Positions 10,361 through 21,872 of a DNA stretch of 64,000 bases are shown here, in pieces (positions within the stretch are counted from its first letter, which is position 1; every line of letters begins with the position of its first letter). This DNA is from Isoetes taiwanensis (lineage: Eukaryota > Streptophyta > Lycopodiopsida > Isoetales > Isoetaceae). The notes under the pieces are model-generated. The model saw nothing but the letters and a program-made list of their open reading frames with translations. It was not told where the DNA came from and did not search any database. The stretch spans positions 6,681,132 to 6,745,131 of the forward strand of contig JAJEKV010000011.1 in NCBI GenBank assembly GCA_021234155.1, read 5' to 3'. A program made the translations under genes and the position numbers.

Positions 10361-13044
10361 ATGGCATTTGCGGTAAGTTTTAGATCATCCCTTAACTTCT
10401 GATATCCGGTTAACATGGATTTTGGTATTCTTTTTTGCAGTCAGAGAGGCTCTTCAAAGATGAAGCAGTTGAGGAAAAGGGTGAGCGTGCCCGGATGGTA
10501 CGTTTTTTTGACACGCTTATGATCGTGCATGATATACACCATTTTGTTTTGTTATATGTCATAAAACATGGTTTTTGCAACTAGCCAACTGAAGATTCAC
10601 GTGTACAAAGTTCAATGTCTCTCAGATTTAACATAAAACAACCCTTCAAGTTGGCAAATGAGTAATACTTGCCATTATCTTTACCTAAGCTTGAGATTGC
10701 ATTATAACTTTAGTTCTTTCATGTCTTCGGCATACTGAAAATTGTGTTACAGGCTTCATTCATTGGGGCTATAGCTATTGCAGATCTTGTGAAAACAACG
10801 TTAGGTCCAAAGGGAATGGTATATCATACATTTGTTGGCTGTTTATTATTGAGCATGCAGGAGTTTCTTAACATCCTTCTTTCTGGTTATAGGACAAGAT
10901 ATTGCAGTCCACAGGAAGAGGCCACACTGTTACTGTCACAAATGATGGAGCAACGATTTTGAAATCTCTTCATGTAGATAATCCAGCAGCCAAAGTTCTT
11001 GTTGGTAATGCTACAGACATCAATGAACCTTTTTTGAATGATTCTACTATTCTCGCATCCATTGGCAACATATATGCCAATGACAACTTGGTCTTTTTAT
11101 CTGATTATCAAAGCTTTAGGTAAAGTGATCAGGCAAGAATTTTACCTATTAACGAGTGCGTATTTTGCCCAATCAGATATCTCCAAGGTGCAAGATGATG
11201 AGGTTGGGGATGGGACGACATCTGTTGTTGTTTTGGCTGGTGAACTTCTGAGAGAGGCAGAGAAGCTTGTTGCTTTGAAAATACATCCAATGACAATTAT
11301 TGCTGGTGAGAATTAGGATTCAGTCTATTGAGCTTGGTTTGGAGTATTTGTAGTTAATTTCATAGTGTTAACCTTGTAAAAAATATTACAGGCTACAGAA
11401 TGGCTGTTGAGTGTGCCCGTAATGTTCTTGAGAAGCATTCACGTGATAACAAACATGACGAAGGTATGCCATTTTCATGGTTCTCTTTGGATCATTACAG
11501 CTTTAAAGGAATTTTTTCATTTCTTGCAATCAAGTTTAAATATAGTTTTGCATGCTTGCTTTTTTGTTGCATTTCCTTGACACATGCATGGTTGTTTTTG
11601 CATCAGAGAGGTTTAGGACGGATCTTGTAAACATTGCGATGACTACATTGAGTTCCAAAATTCTTTCTCAGGATAAGGAACATTTTGCTAACCTTGCAGT
11701 TGATGCTGTTCTGCGCCTCAAGGTATGCTGACAATGTATAAGCTGGTAAATGTTATTTGTTTGCAGGCTCTCTCATATGTTTGCATTGTTGTAGGGTAGT
11801 GGAAATTTGGAAGCAATTCAGATAATCAAAAAGGCAGGTGGGTCGTTGAGAGATTCCTTCCTTGACGAAGGGTATGTTTCCTAAATTATCTCATCCATGT
11901 TTGTATATGCTCATCTGATGTTACAATAGTATCTTTGCAGATTTATTCTAGACAAGAAAATAGGTGTCGGCCAACCTAAGCGCATTGAAAATGCCAAAAT
12001 ATTGGTTGCTAATACTGCAATGGACACTGATAAGGTGAAAATTTATGGAGCACGTGTCAGGGTGGATGCTATGTCAAAGGTAGCTGAGATTGAAGCCGCA
12101 GAGAAGGATAAGATGAGAAAAAAAGTAGAGAAGATTTTGGCTCATGGGATCAACTGTTTTGTAAATCGGCAGCTTATATACAATTTTCCAGAAGAGCTTT
12201 TTGCTGATGCAGGAATTATGGCAATTGAGCATGCTGATTTTGAAGGTATTGAACGGCTTGCACTTGTGACTGGCGGTGAGATTGCTTCTACATTCGATGA
12301 CCCTGGATCAGTACGCCTTGGTCATTGCAAACTGATTGAAGAAATTATGATTGGAGAAGACAAGTTAATCCACTTTTCTGGAGTGGAGTTGGGGCAAGCA
12401 TGTACAATCGTTCTTCGTGGGGCTAGGTCTGTATCTTTCTCCTCAAGTTGATCATGTGGTTCCATTGTGACACTCATGAATATTTTTATCTTGTCTTGCA
12501 CACCAACGCAGTTCACATGTGTTAGATGAGGCTGAGAGGTCTCTACACGATGCATTGTGTGTCCTCAGTCAAACTGTTCAAGACACAAGAGTGGTTTGGG
12601 GAGGCGGATGGCCTGAACTTTTGATGTCAAATCATGTTGATGAGCTTGCTAGGAGAACTCCTGGAAAGAAGGCACTTGCTATTGAATCATTTGCTTCTGC
12701 TTTAAGAACCATCCCAACTACTATTGCCGACAATGCAGGGCTTGACAGTGCAGAGCTAGTGTCACAACTAAGGGCTGAGCACTCAAAGGAAGGGTCTGCG
12801 GCTGGTGTTGATGTTTATACTGGAGCTGTAAGTTGATCTCTTTTTGTGGCTTAAAAGTTGTTTGTCCAAAGCTCTTTTTAATAATTTGAATTTGCAGGTT
12901 GGGGATATGGAAAAGATGGGAATTTATGAGTCTTTTAAAGTGAAGCAAGCAGTACTGTTATCAGCAACTGAAGCTGCAGAGATGATTCTACGAGTAGACG
13001 AAATTATAAAATGTGCTCCGAGAAAAAGAGAAGAACGAATGTAG
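10361..13044 (+). CDS. CCT2: CCT/TRiC chaperonin subunit beta (CCT2), 11 exons
   Basis: Encodes the beta subunit of the hetero-oligomeric cytosolic chaperonin that folds actin, tubulin and other proteins using ATP. Coding exons are 10,361-10,372; 10,441-10,497; 10,753-10,818; 10,893-11,004; 11,177-11,305; 11,392-11,463; 11,607-11,722; 11,795-11,871; 11,941-12,426; 12,512-12,827; 12,898-13,044. They sum to 1,590 nt, or 529 residues plus a stop, the normal family length. All introns are GT-AG and all phases join without a break. Diagnostic segments are TLGPKGM and [12 protein letters not shown] (nucleotide-binding edge), [19 protein letters not shown] (with the catalytic GDGTT), [27 protein letters not shown] and [13 protein letters not shown]. 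The C-terminus ends EERM as in plant homologues. The start was chosen because [23 protein letters not shown] matches the plant N-terminus. It appears intact and is the only clearly functional gene in the window. Confidence 0.96.
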
Positions 13045-13789
13045 CTGGCATAAATGTAAGGTTTTAATGCCACTATAACTGTTTTGCTTTACAGAATCTC
13101 CTGTGGGATGTTGCGCCAGTTTTCCACAAGACTATCTCAACATCAACACGTTTTATTTGTAGATTAATATATACTTTTTGTAATAGGAAATGGACACGAG
13201 CACACTGTTCCATGGCAAACCGAGCTTATGCCTTTCATTCATTACATAAAGGTAGAGACCGAGCTCTATTTCGGCCCCTCCGCGTTGATCTCACAAAAGA
13301 ATCAACAAGACCAACAAATTAAGTGACTATCAACAAGACTATCACTGGTTTAAACGTGTGCTGAAAACATAAGAAATAGATCCTTGGTACGTTTACGCAT
13401 GTGAAACATGAACTTGATTGATGGGACTATTCATTTCTCTTATTCAGAGGACATGCAAACAGTAGGATTCAATTACGTTGCCATCCTTAAAGTTAGCAAT
13501 AATGAGTTAAGCTTAGCAGGTTTATAAATTGGCCCTCACATTTCTCTGCTCACAAAAGCCAAAAGGAGCATTCAGCCCCACTACAGCTTTTGGTTTACTT
13601 CTCAGGAGTTCCTTATTTATTACCAATCTGCCAAATTCTTGATTCCAAAAAAGCTATGCTTCCCAAGAACAGGGCATGTTCATCCGTCAACCAATTTAAC
13701 AGACAATTGTGCTGTTAAAGCCAAGCTAGTACCAATGATCCAACGCTACCAATCCAATGCCTTTGCAAACCAAGTACAAGGACTTTGAT
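13045..13789. other. CCT2 3' flank, no further gene
   Basis: The 3' UTR should start here. I see no canonical AATAAA in the first 150 bp; 'agattaatatatact' and 'tttttgtaatagg' near 13,160-13,190 are AT-rich and could act as a plant polyadenylation region. The rest is unremarkable non-coding DNA. Confidence 0.4.
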
Positions 13790-14476
13790 CTGAGCAAAAG
13801 CTGGAAAGAGAATCAAGGGAGCAATGACTGGAAAGGCCTGCTAGATCCTTGCATCCTCTGCTTCAATTTGTAATCCTGAGATATGGAGAGTTTGCTCAGG
13901 TATGCTATAATTCTTTTGTCTTTGATGAGAATACAAAGTACCATAAAGCTACAAGTTCAAAAACAACCTCTTTGAAGAAGCAAATTTGCCAAATTTGTGT
14001 GCAACTTCAATGTCCGATGTGGATCTAGGTGGGTTTTTTTATAAAACTAAATGGGGTTTTAATATAACCATATGGGTTTTTTATAATATCAAAGGAGCAA
14101 GAGTTCAAACTGGATGGGTTATGTAGCAGTGTGTAATTTTGAAGAAGAGATTGAGATATTGTGATTGCTTGGAGAGGTACTGTGATAACATTGGATTGGC
14201 TTGAAGATCTGGAAGATACTTTATTCCTAGTGGGTTAGATTCAATCAAACTTACAATAGAAAAGGGATTTCTACATCTCTATGCGTCGAGGAATACAATC
14301 TCATCATAGCAAACAGAGGGTTAGAGAGCATTTGTTCGTTGAGCTAAAAAGGTTAGTTTCTATCTACGAAGATGAAGAAATTAGCATGACAGTAAGAATA
14401 GTAACAAGGCACAGTCTTGGAGGTGCTCTGCCTTTGTTAAGTGTATGATATAGCTCAATCAGGGCTTACCAGTTTA
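13790..14476 (+). pseudogene. DAD1-like class 3 lipase (phospholipase A1 type), broken
   Basis: Pieces of a plant DAD1/PLA1-I acylhydrolase appear in order but in shifting frames. They are SKSWKENQGSNDWKGLLDP, then LHPLLQFVILRYGEFAQ, then GYVAVCNFEEEIEI, then IVIAWRGTVITLDWLEDL. After a gap come EHLFVELKRLVSIYEDEE and HSLGGALPLLS, which holds the nucleophile-elbow serine (GHSLGG in the family, RHSLGG here). VYDIAQSGLTSL follows in a new frame. The family cleaves acyl chains from membrane lipids, often in plastids, and feeds jasmonate synthesis. At least three frameshifts are visible and the C-terminal half, with the catalytic Asp and His, is absent. The coding similarity stops at an A19 tract (14,476-14,494). 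Confidence 0.85.
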
Positions 14477-14494
14477 AAAAAAAAAAAAAAAAAA
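14476..14494 (+). repeat. A19 tract at the end of the lipase pseudogene
   Basis: Nineteen consecutive A residues follow directly on the last lipase-like codons. Plant DAD1-like genes usually lack introns, so a retrocopy cannot be told from a truncated genomic copy by intron loss. The tract falls within the coding region rather than after a 3' UTR, so internal priming or chance expansion are both possible. Confidence 0.6.
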
Positions 14495-14516
14495 CTAATT
14501 CGCTCTATTTCTTGAG

Positions 14517-14655
14517 ATGTTTCCAATCACTGTTTACCTTCTGTAACTTTATGAGTCTCAAACAAATTCATAACTTATCATATACCAACTGTGATGAGCC
14601 CGCTGAGTTGATCCTCCTGGCAACTCGGGATCTTGTCAAACTCATGTATTCTAGA
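14517..14655. repeat. Copy A of a 130-bp repeat flanking the LTR element
   Basis: The block beginning 'gatgtttccaatcactg' recurs at about 23,062-23,200 in the same orientation with roughly one change in ten. Shared landmarks are 'aacaaattcataa' and 'tatcataccaactgtga'-like sequence. The two copies lie on either side of the 14,805-22,467 LTR retrotransposon but well outside its LTRs, so they are not part of the LTRs. Confidence 0.7.
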
Positions 14656-14804
14656 TTCATAATATTGGTGAAGAATTGAATCTTCCTTTGCTTGACATTT
14701 GAACCATTCTTATATTTCTATTATCCATTATGAACAACATAAATTTAGAGAAATTATACAATCCACACTATTCTCAATATATACAATATCAAACTGAGCA
14801 AATC

Positions 14805-15382
14805 TGTTAATCCAGTGTAGCCAGGCATTGGACTATTCCTGAATACCATGCAGGTCAGAGGCAAGGGACTAGGTCAAGCGTCAGGTAGCAAACCCATGCC
14901 GTTGCCGAAAACCACGCAAAAGTCCACATCCCCGTCAAAGAAGAGAGCCATACAAGACAAATGGCGGTCTCCGGGAGTTCGACCTTAATTTAGTGAGATT
15001 CCAGGCACTAATGATGGCATTGCAAAGATTCCCTTAAACCAGGCATATAATCCAAGAGTTAGGAGTTGGTAACCGAGATCTACCACATATCTATTCTAGG
15101 TCCAAGGTCATTGTACTATATATATCAATAGAGATAGATCTCAAGTTTTTAGATGAGATTTAGTATTGTCTTGTTTCTTCTTCTCGCTTGATGCGAGTTC
15201 CATTGAGATTCAAGGAGCCTTATCTTGACATATAGTCTCTTTGTTTTTCTGTTCTATTTCATTTTTTCTGTTCTGATTTCTTTGCAAATCCCGCTTGACA
15301 CTCTATTAGGATTTGTCTGTTTGATCCAAGGGTCCTCACAAAGGGCTATTTTATAGACTATCGCGAACCCAAACCCCAAACA
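14805..15382 (+). repeat. 5' LTR
   Basis: Begins tgttaatccag and ends ccccaaaca. It matches 21,886-22,467 over nearly its full length. Shared landmarks are 'ggcattggactattcctg', 'cgaccttaatttagtgag' and 'tatcttgacat'. Substitutions and several small indels separate the copies, including extra bases near 15,055. Confidence 0.88.
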
Positions 15383-15383
15383 T

Positions 15384-15400
15384 TGGCGCCGCTGCCGGGT
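15384..15400 (+). promoter_or_regulatory. Primer-binding site of the LTR element
   Basis: The sequence tggcgccgctgccgggt starts 1 nt after the 5' LTR. It closely resembles the TGGCGCCGTTGCCGGGG site common in plant Gypsy elements and usually assigned to tRNA-Asp. Its position fixes the LTR boundary and the plus orientation. Confidence 0.85.
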
Positions 15401-15426
15401 CTTAGTTCCTTTTTCCCAATTCAAAG

Positions 15427-16770
15427 ATGTCTGTTCGTGCTTTTACTCAAGATGAGCTCCTCAGCCAAACTACGACTCAATTGGATCACCATCAACGCAG
15501 GGAAGCTGCTCGAGACATGTATGACACTGATTATAATATTGACAGTGGTTGTGTTCACTCGCGTGCTCATTCTGCACCGCCTGCCCCTCGTGTTTGCTCC
15601 CGGCCGTGGTCCCCCCTGCTTGCAAATATTGTTCTCAACTACAGTCGCCCCATCACACTCCTGTGCATCAAACTTCACATTACTTTTAAATGCCAGAAAA
15701 CACTTACATCCACATTCCTTCTGGACCAACACCGTTGCCTTCCCAACCATCTTCTCCACAGCATGGTATGGGTTACCCTCAAGTTTCTTTTGGTCCCAAT
15801 CATTTTCAAGAATTTCACTCTTCTCCATCTTTTCAACCTCTTGTTCAAGTTTACAATATTGGTAATCTCAAACTGAATGAGGATGGCACCCACGGGGTAT
15901 TGCCAAATGACGCACCCACGGTCCCCACGCAAATACCTTGCTCTCAGTCCACGGCTGTGCCTCAAGATTATGTTCCTTCTTATGCTCTACCACCTTACAC
16001 GCAGGTCATGCCCCATCAACTGCTCACAATCTCAAGGTTACCTATCCAATTTTTGGGAATGCAAAAGGGAAGCCCATCCTTGATCAAAGTGCTTAGGCAC
16101 ACATGGAAGAATTTGAAGTTCTAGCTATCTTAAATGGCTACTCTCAGCCACAACTCAAGTTTCATATTTTCTCAACCACGCTGCGTGGCGCCCCTCATCA
16201 ATGGCTTATGGCCAATAAAAGTCATTGGAAATAGAACTGACAAGCAACGAAAACTGCCTTCCTATCACATTATAGTACCACTGATAATGATCAACAACTT
16301 CTCAAGCAACTCAATGACCTTCAACAATAACCCACGGAATCTGCCCGTGATTTTGCTGATCGTCTCTATATCTTGGTTAGCAAACTCAAAGAATATCCCA
16401 CGCAGAGTCAGATCTTGGTTTGGTTTCTGCAAGGCCTTCCTCCAGCCATTCGTCTTATGACTGAGTACTTGCACCCCAAGACGTTGGATCACGCTATACA
16501 ATTGATTAACCATTCCGTCAACGTATCTTCCCTTGGTGTTCCTCTCACAAATCTTCCTTTCTTTCCTCCTGTTATGGTTCCACAAAATATGGTTCAACCT
16601 CATCAATCTACCCCACTACAACGCAGTCAAATTTGCTGTCATATTTGTAATCAAGGCCATCTGGCCAATGAATGCAATTTTACTAACGGTCCTCCTCATT
16701 GTAAACGTTGCAACATGTGCAATCATGCTACTGAAGAATGCAAAGGCTCTTATCCCAAACCTTTTCGATA
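15427..16770 (+). pseudogene. gag of the LTR element, frameshifted
   Basis: Starts MSVRAFTQDELLSQ at 15,427 and changes frame several times. Recognisable capsid pieces are LRGAPHQWLMANKSHWK, then ARDFADRLYILVSKLKEYP and WFLQGLPPAIR, which match the retrotransposon gag fold. Two CX2CX4HX4C zinc knuckles follow at about 16,637-16,676 (CHICNQGHLANEC) and 16,702-16,745 (CKRCNMCNHATEEC). Gag packages the element RNA. At least three stops or frameshifts make it non-functional. Confidence 0.8.
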
Positions 16771-17639
16771 AAAGATGGTCTTCCAAGTTCAGACGATGCC
16801 TCAGCAATATCCACAGTCTCAGCCATATCCACAGTAATAGCAATACCCACAATCTCAGCAACCACGAGGTCAAGGCTCACGCACTCCTTTTGATCCAGCA
16901 AAAGCTCAATGCTATCATTGTCAAGAATAATGGGGTCACACCACCACGGCGTGCCCACAACTCCCTCAAGTCCAAGTACAACTTCCAGGTATGAACCAAA
17001 CTGTCTCAATCCGCCTCACTGCTTATCGACTTTGGTTGCCAACGGTAAACAAGGCCCTTGCACCTCATCCTGAACAAACCACCTCGCACGCCTCAACAGC
17101 AGTGCCCCCAACAAGCTCCTCCATCTACGGCCCTCGATCAACAGGCTCAAGAAGAAATCTATCAAGCTCTCAACCCTCCGGTTCAACAATCCAACTGGGT
17201 AGGTCTTGTCTCACGCCACCACCTGGTTACACGCTCCTTTGACGCTCACGCCTCAAGACACGCAACCTGCTTTTGCTGTCGATATTATCCCTCATGAGGA
17301 ACAAAAGACAGTCCATTTTGACCCTGATCTTGACAAGCTCATGCCTCATGCCATGCCCAAAGTCCGTCAAAGTATTCTTAAGCTTATGCAAGCTGCTGAA
17401 GGACGCACACTGGCTAATGTTCACGCCACCACCCGCGCTCAACAGCGTCAGGACGTGCCTTCCACATCTAAGACCCGCTCACACATTTAGCTATGTCCCA
17501 ACATTGCTGCTGAAGTTGAACTCCTAAAGGAAGTTTCTGCGTCGATGTCTCAGGCACCCGCACCATTGGATCCTACCGATCCCTTCACTCACGTTCCATT
17601 GGAGCTACAAGAATAGCTTGCCAAAATCAAAATTCCCCT

Positions 17640-18340
17640 CAGTCTCTCTACTACCTTAAAGCTATGTCCTACCCTCAAGGAACAGTTGCCACTGCCCACA
17701 ATTCTTGTTAATGCGGTAGCCACTTCTACATCCACGGTTCATGCAACTATTGGAAATCATCAAGTTAATCATGTGTAGATTGATGGGGGCAGTGCTGTCA
17801 ACCTTATCACCGATAAACTCCAGAGACAACTGGGCATAACTCAACTATATCATGCTCCTTATGACATCAAGCTTGCCAATGGCCACATCATGCGACCTCA
17901 AGGCGTCATCCCTATTCTTCAAATTAGCATTGGTGATCTCAAATTCCTCTTGGAATTTAGTGTTTGGAAAACTGGAGAGGATCCTGGTGATTATGAACTG
18001 CTGGTTGGAAGACCTTTTCTCCGGCATGCTAAAAACATTCACTATTGGGCAAATGATCAACTTGTTATTACTAATGGCATATTAAATGCCACGACGGATC
18101 TCGAAACTGTGAAACTCATCTCTGTTGAACACGTAGAACCATCACTTTCTAATAGCGATTCTGAGGATCTCCAAAATACTTATCAAGTACAAGCTCCTGC
18201 TGCTGGTCTACCTTTGTCTGCCTGCCCTGAGTATATTGATCCTTGGGGTAATATGAGTCTCGATCAAGACCACGCTGTGGCATCCTTGCTTGATCCTTAT
18301 CTTGCGCCTTGCAATCGTATTCAACGTGTTGACATCTAGT
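17640..18340 (+). pseudogene. Retropepsin-like aspartic protease of the LTR element
   Basis: Around 17,779 the frame reads IDGGSAVNLITDKL, a variant of the D-[ST]-G-S active-site motif, directly preceded by a TAG stop. It continues through YDIKLANGHIMRPQG and ELLVGRPFLRHA, the usual flap and C-terminal part of plant retropepsins. The second residue of the active site is G where T or S is normal. The enzyme would cut the gag-pol polyprotein. Stops on both sides show decay. Confidence 0.75.
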
Positions 18341-18499
18341 CGGATGATGACACTCCTACAGGCATTGTTGATGTTGTTGATGTCATGAAGCAACCCTTAC
18401 TTGATGTCACTCAACAGCCTTTATTTTTTTCTACTCAGAGTGCTGAACCGCCAGTGTTGTTACAAACCCCTGCTCATACCTTCACAAACACGAAAGTCA

Positions 18500-19315
18500 T
18501 TTCGCATATTCAAACTCTGCAAGTTGAAGTCATTGATTTAGGAGACAACCAACTAATTTGGTTGGCTGCCAATCTCCCCAAAAACTATAAAGCTCACGCC
18601 CTCAGTCTCTTCAAGAAATTCAAGCACATCTTTGCGTGGAGTTATAAAGATTTAAGAGGTATCAAAAAAGAATTGGAGGAACTTGCCACCATCTATCAAT
18701 GACAGTACAGGCTCAACCCCAACTATCGTGACTGTGTCAAAGCCAAAATTTATAAAACATTCTGAGTGGGTGAGCCCAATTGTTATTGCCCTTAAGCATA
18801 ATGGAAAAATACGTATTTGTGTGGATTAGAGGAAGCTCAATATGGCCATAGAATGAGATCATTTCCGCTACCCTTTACGGATCAAGTTCTTGAAGAAGTA
18901 GCATGCCATGAGATGTATTCCTTCATGGATGGGTTCTTTGGATACAATCAAATCTCCATTAATGCTAAAGATCAGTTGAAAACAACATTCACCATACCGT
19001 GGGGTACTTTCGCCTATAAAGTGGTGCCCTTTTGAATTGTCCAACTCTTCATCTACTTTTTAACGCATTATGCTTTCTATTTTTCAGGATTACATGAAAG
19101 ATAATGCTTTTCTGCAAGTCTTCCAAGATGACTTTTCTGCTTACAACTCCATGGATGATCATCTCACCAAACTGGAGTTGGTTTCTCAAAAATGTGATGA
19201 ATCTGGTATTAGTTTGAATCCGAAGAAGTGTACTTTTTTCGTCACTTTGGGTATTCTTCTTGGCCACGTTATCAGTAAAGATGGCATTACCACAGACCCT
19301 GCAAAGATCACTTCC
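18500..19315 (+). pseudogene. Reverse transcriptase of the LTR element, partial
   Basis: Order: MRSFPLPFTDQVLEEVA and MYSFMDGFFGYNQI (block with the first Asp), TFTIPWGTFAYKVVPF, then after a frame change LSIFQDYMKDN, VFQDDFSAY (the YXDD active site, here FQDD, at about 19,118-19,132), SGISLNPKKCTFF and GHVISKDGI. These are core Gypsy-type RT motifs in the normal order. The sequence stops matching RT just after DPAKI at about 19,312, before the connection and RNase H domains. At least two stops and one frameshift lie within. Confidence 0.85.
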
Positions 19316-19319
19316 AGTT

Positions 19320-19760
19320 TCTTCCCGAACCTAGTCGTCTCTCCGCTCGACACTTGGAAGCTACTTCTCAAGCTTCCAGTCGCACCGAATCTGTCATCCG
19401 TCTCGTCAGGGAACTTCAAGAAGAGACCTCATATCCACGCCCTGACATCCAACCATCTGCACGGCCGCAAGATCCACGCCAAACACCGGTCATCAATGTT
19501 CCTTCCTCTAAGTATGCTTCTATCTTACACCAAGTCTCTCAAACTTCAACCCACATCGTTGAACAACCACCTTTGCCTCTTCAGACCCTCGTTCCTCCAC
19601 CCGCAAAAGGGCAATGTACTAATATGAACAAATTGTTGCTGGTTGCATGATCAAACTTCAGGAGTCACAAGAACATTTCATGAATGAGGTGAAAGAATAT
19701 ATGGATTCCACGGAACCCGGGAGATTCACCTTTGATCGGCGTATAACCTAGGAGAGTTCA
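19320..19760 (+). other. Unidentified region after the truncated RT
   Basis: RNase H and integrase would be expected here in a Gypsy element but no DEDD, HHCC or DDE motif is visible. The frame at 19,354-19,650 is rich in Pro, Gln and Ser. It starts MEATSQASSRTES and contains SARPQDPRQTPVINV. It continues in another frame with QEHFMNEVKEYMDSTEP. I do not recognise the protein. Confidence 0.5.
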
Positions 19761-19970
19761 ACAGAGGGGTGTTTTTTGGACCATTTGCGTATGTATACTT
19801 AGGGGTTAGGGGTGTTTTTAGGCACTATTTTGGAGCAATATCTATACACAGAGGGGTCAAATTGCCTTTTAAAATTGCGTATACAAGGGGGGTTTTTTGC
19901 TACCCTCCGAACGCAGATGCCATACCCCCCCTCCCCCCCCTTATGTATAAGTGTATCCCCCGGGCCACGG
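19745..19970. repeat. G-rich repeat block inside the LTR element
   Basis: The motif 'aggggtgtttttt' or a close variant occurs at about 19,764, 19,806 and 19,888 ('ggggggttttttgc'). The block ends in C-rich sequence followed by 'cttatgtataagtgtat', which partly complements the earlier 'gtatgtatacttagggg'. It separates two open stretches of different character and may be a small insertion with weak inverted ends. Confidence 0.35.
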
Positions 19971-20347
19971 AAGCCATGCAGCGTGATCTTCAGGCTGCTC
20001 AAGCTCAGAACCAAACCTTGGAAGGAAGTCTTCAGAATAAGCATGGAGCTTTGTTAGATACTCGAGAGGCTCTCATTAAAGAACAAGGGACACGCGCTGC
20101 CATGGAAGAACAACAAGCTCAACTTCAAGCCACTATCACGGAGCTTCTGGCTCAGATCAAAGAAAAAGACAAGCTTCTTTTTGACACTCAGGCTCTTTAC
20201 ACTGGATTGCAAAATCAGTACACCCATCAACAGCATGCCACCACGCAGGGAGAAATTTGCATTTCTGTTTTGGAAGGCCAGCTTGCAGCAGTACAAGCTT
20301 GCAGCAGTACAGACACAAGTCACGGGCTTGCAAACCCAGCTCAATGA
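19970..20347 (+). other. Coiled-coil ORF in the 3' part of the LTR element
   Basis: An open frame of about 125 codons starts ATEAMQRDLQAAQAQNQ and continues through LEGSLQNKHGALLDTREAL, EEQQAQLQATITELLAQ and IKEKDKLLFDTQ. The regular Ala/Leu/Gln/Glu pattern is that of a long alpha-helical coiled coil. A related piece continues after 20,424 in another frame (KLKDQLRLLTEKGNRIHDME). It has no similarity to RNase H or integrase. It may be a captured host gene or an accessory ORF; the sequence does not decide between these. Confidence 0.6.
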
Positions 20348-20423
20348 GGCTCAGAAATAGAAGCTGGTAGATGATGCTGAGATTGCTAGTTGTAGGTATT
20401 TACCTGGGGCCCTTCATCTTCAC

Positions 20424-21765
20424 ATGCCACTCTTTCTCACAGAAAACTCAAGGACCAACTCCGTCTTCTCACCGAGAAAGGCAACCGAATTCACGATATG
20501 GAACATCAGCTGCAACAAGCCATTCAGTCTGCCGATGATGCTCATCATCAGCATGAGACCTACATCTCCTTGGTTGTTCACATTTAGGATGATTTTCCAA
20601 AACCCACGAGCTATTTGATTATGTTCAATCTCGAAGATATCTCTTTATGCTCAAGTGGTTCTTTGCTAACGGCATTCTTCATGGCTCTCTCAATAGTAAG
20701 GATCTACTCACCATCTGGCCCGATCTCTCAATTGAAGACAAAGGCCTTCTTTGTGCTCTTCTTACATTTCAGCTTATTGCTTGTGAAGATCCAGAATTCT
20801 TTATTTTTTGCCTTGTTCAACCAATGATGTATGTTATACATGGCTTCTATCTGGCTGACATACAGGATAAGTTTGATGACGGTCCACACTGTGCCTTTCA
20901 AGGTGATCCCAATGCCAAGTGGTTGTTATAGCCTGACCGATCAGTCATGGGTCAATGCTGGAGTACATGTCTGAGCTTGCTCATCATTTGCCCCTTTGGA
21001 TCGCAGAAACTTTGCAGCAAGTCCGCAAGAACTTGCAAGAAGAAATGAGGATTCAATTTGCACAGATATACTTGCAGTACATAGGTGGCCTCAATAGCCT
21101 CCGTACCTACCTTGATGGTCAGATTATTCAAGTTGAATGGGTTCCTCCCTCTGTCAACACTCTTCTTTCACGTTCAGAATGGGAACGTTGGTGCCAAACT
21201 CTGGATGCCGACATTCTTCAAGAATTCCATGATCAAGCTCAGCAGCTTATGATGCAGCCTCCTCCTCAGCATGACACTCTTCATGTGTCATTAGGAGCAC
21301 CTCTATGCCATCAGTTCCTCACTTCGTATTGACGCTCCTCTTTTTGAACCAATGGATCCCGGCACACATCTCCACAGATCTTAGGTGGGATCCATGATTA
21401 TCCAGGATTTGTGCGCCGTAATGTCTGGCAGGAATGGGAAATCTTGGATCACAATTGGAACTGGATCTACATAATCCAAATGAGTGTGGTGTCCTATCAG
21501 TTCACCGTCAAGCAGGTTTTTGTGTTGCTCTTAATTGCCTTTTCCAATGTTCGATTGCTCGACGACGTCCTATATATTATTGTAATCCCAATGCCAGTTG
21601 ATCTCCAGACTTGCCTACTCATCAAATGTCAGTATGCCCCCACAGAGGCTCCCCGTATTTTTGAAGACATGGCGCAATCTGGGTTTATGATAGACACGTC
21701 ACCTTCCATCATGGTACAAACTTCAGATGCTTTGAAAGATCAGCAAGATCTCATCTAGAAATATC
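20424..21765 (+). other. Unidentified accessory ORF remnants in the LTR element
   Basis: Open stretches follow the coiled coil in the same orientation. They contain LKWFFANGILHGSLNSKDLL and LLCALLTFQLIACEDPEFF (20,647-20,931), then MLEYMSELAHHLPLWIAETL and EWERWCQTLDADILQEFHDQ (20,955-21,332), then MRRNVWQEWEILDHNWNWIY (21,411-21,758). Their length and coherence suggest descent from one larger protein, broken by about four stops or frameshifts. No retroviral integrase zinc finger or DDE motif is visible, and I cannot name the family. Confidence 0.5.
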
Positions 21766-21872
21766 ACTTTGAGGCACGTCCTCACAGCCAGAAGGATGAT
21801 TTTGACAAAGTTCTTGGTTTTCCTCTTCCTGAGTCTGTGCCTGCTTTTCTCTCCTCCGAGTGTTCTTTGGTT

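Noticed and set aside
10744-11630. Several separate ORFs across the CCT2 introns
   Set aside because: They are single exons extended into introns. The spliced model joins all exons in phase and matches the whole family protein.
21411-21758. Envelope-like protein of the LTR element
   Set aside because: There is one hydrophobic stretch (FVLLLIAFSNVRLL), but it lies in a frame that may be shifted. No signal peptide, cleavage site or paired transmembrane segment is visible.
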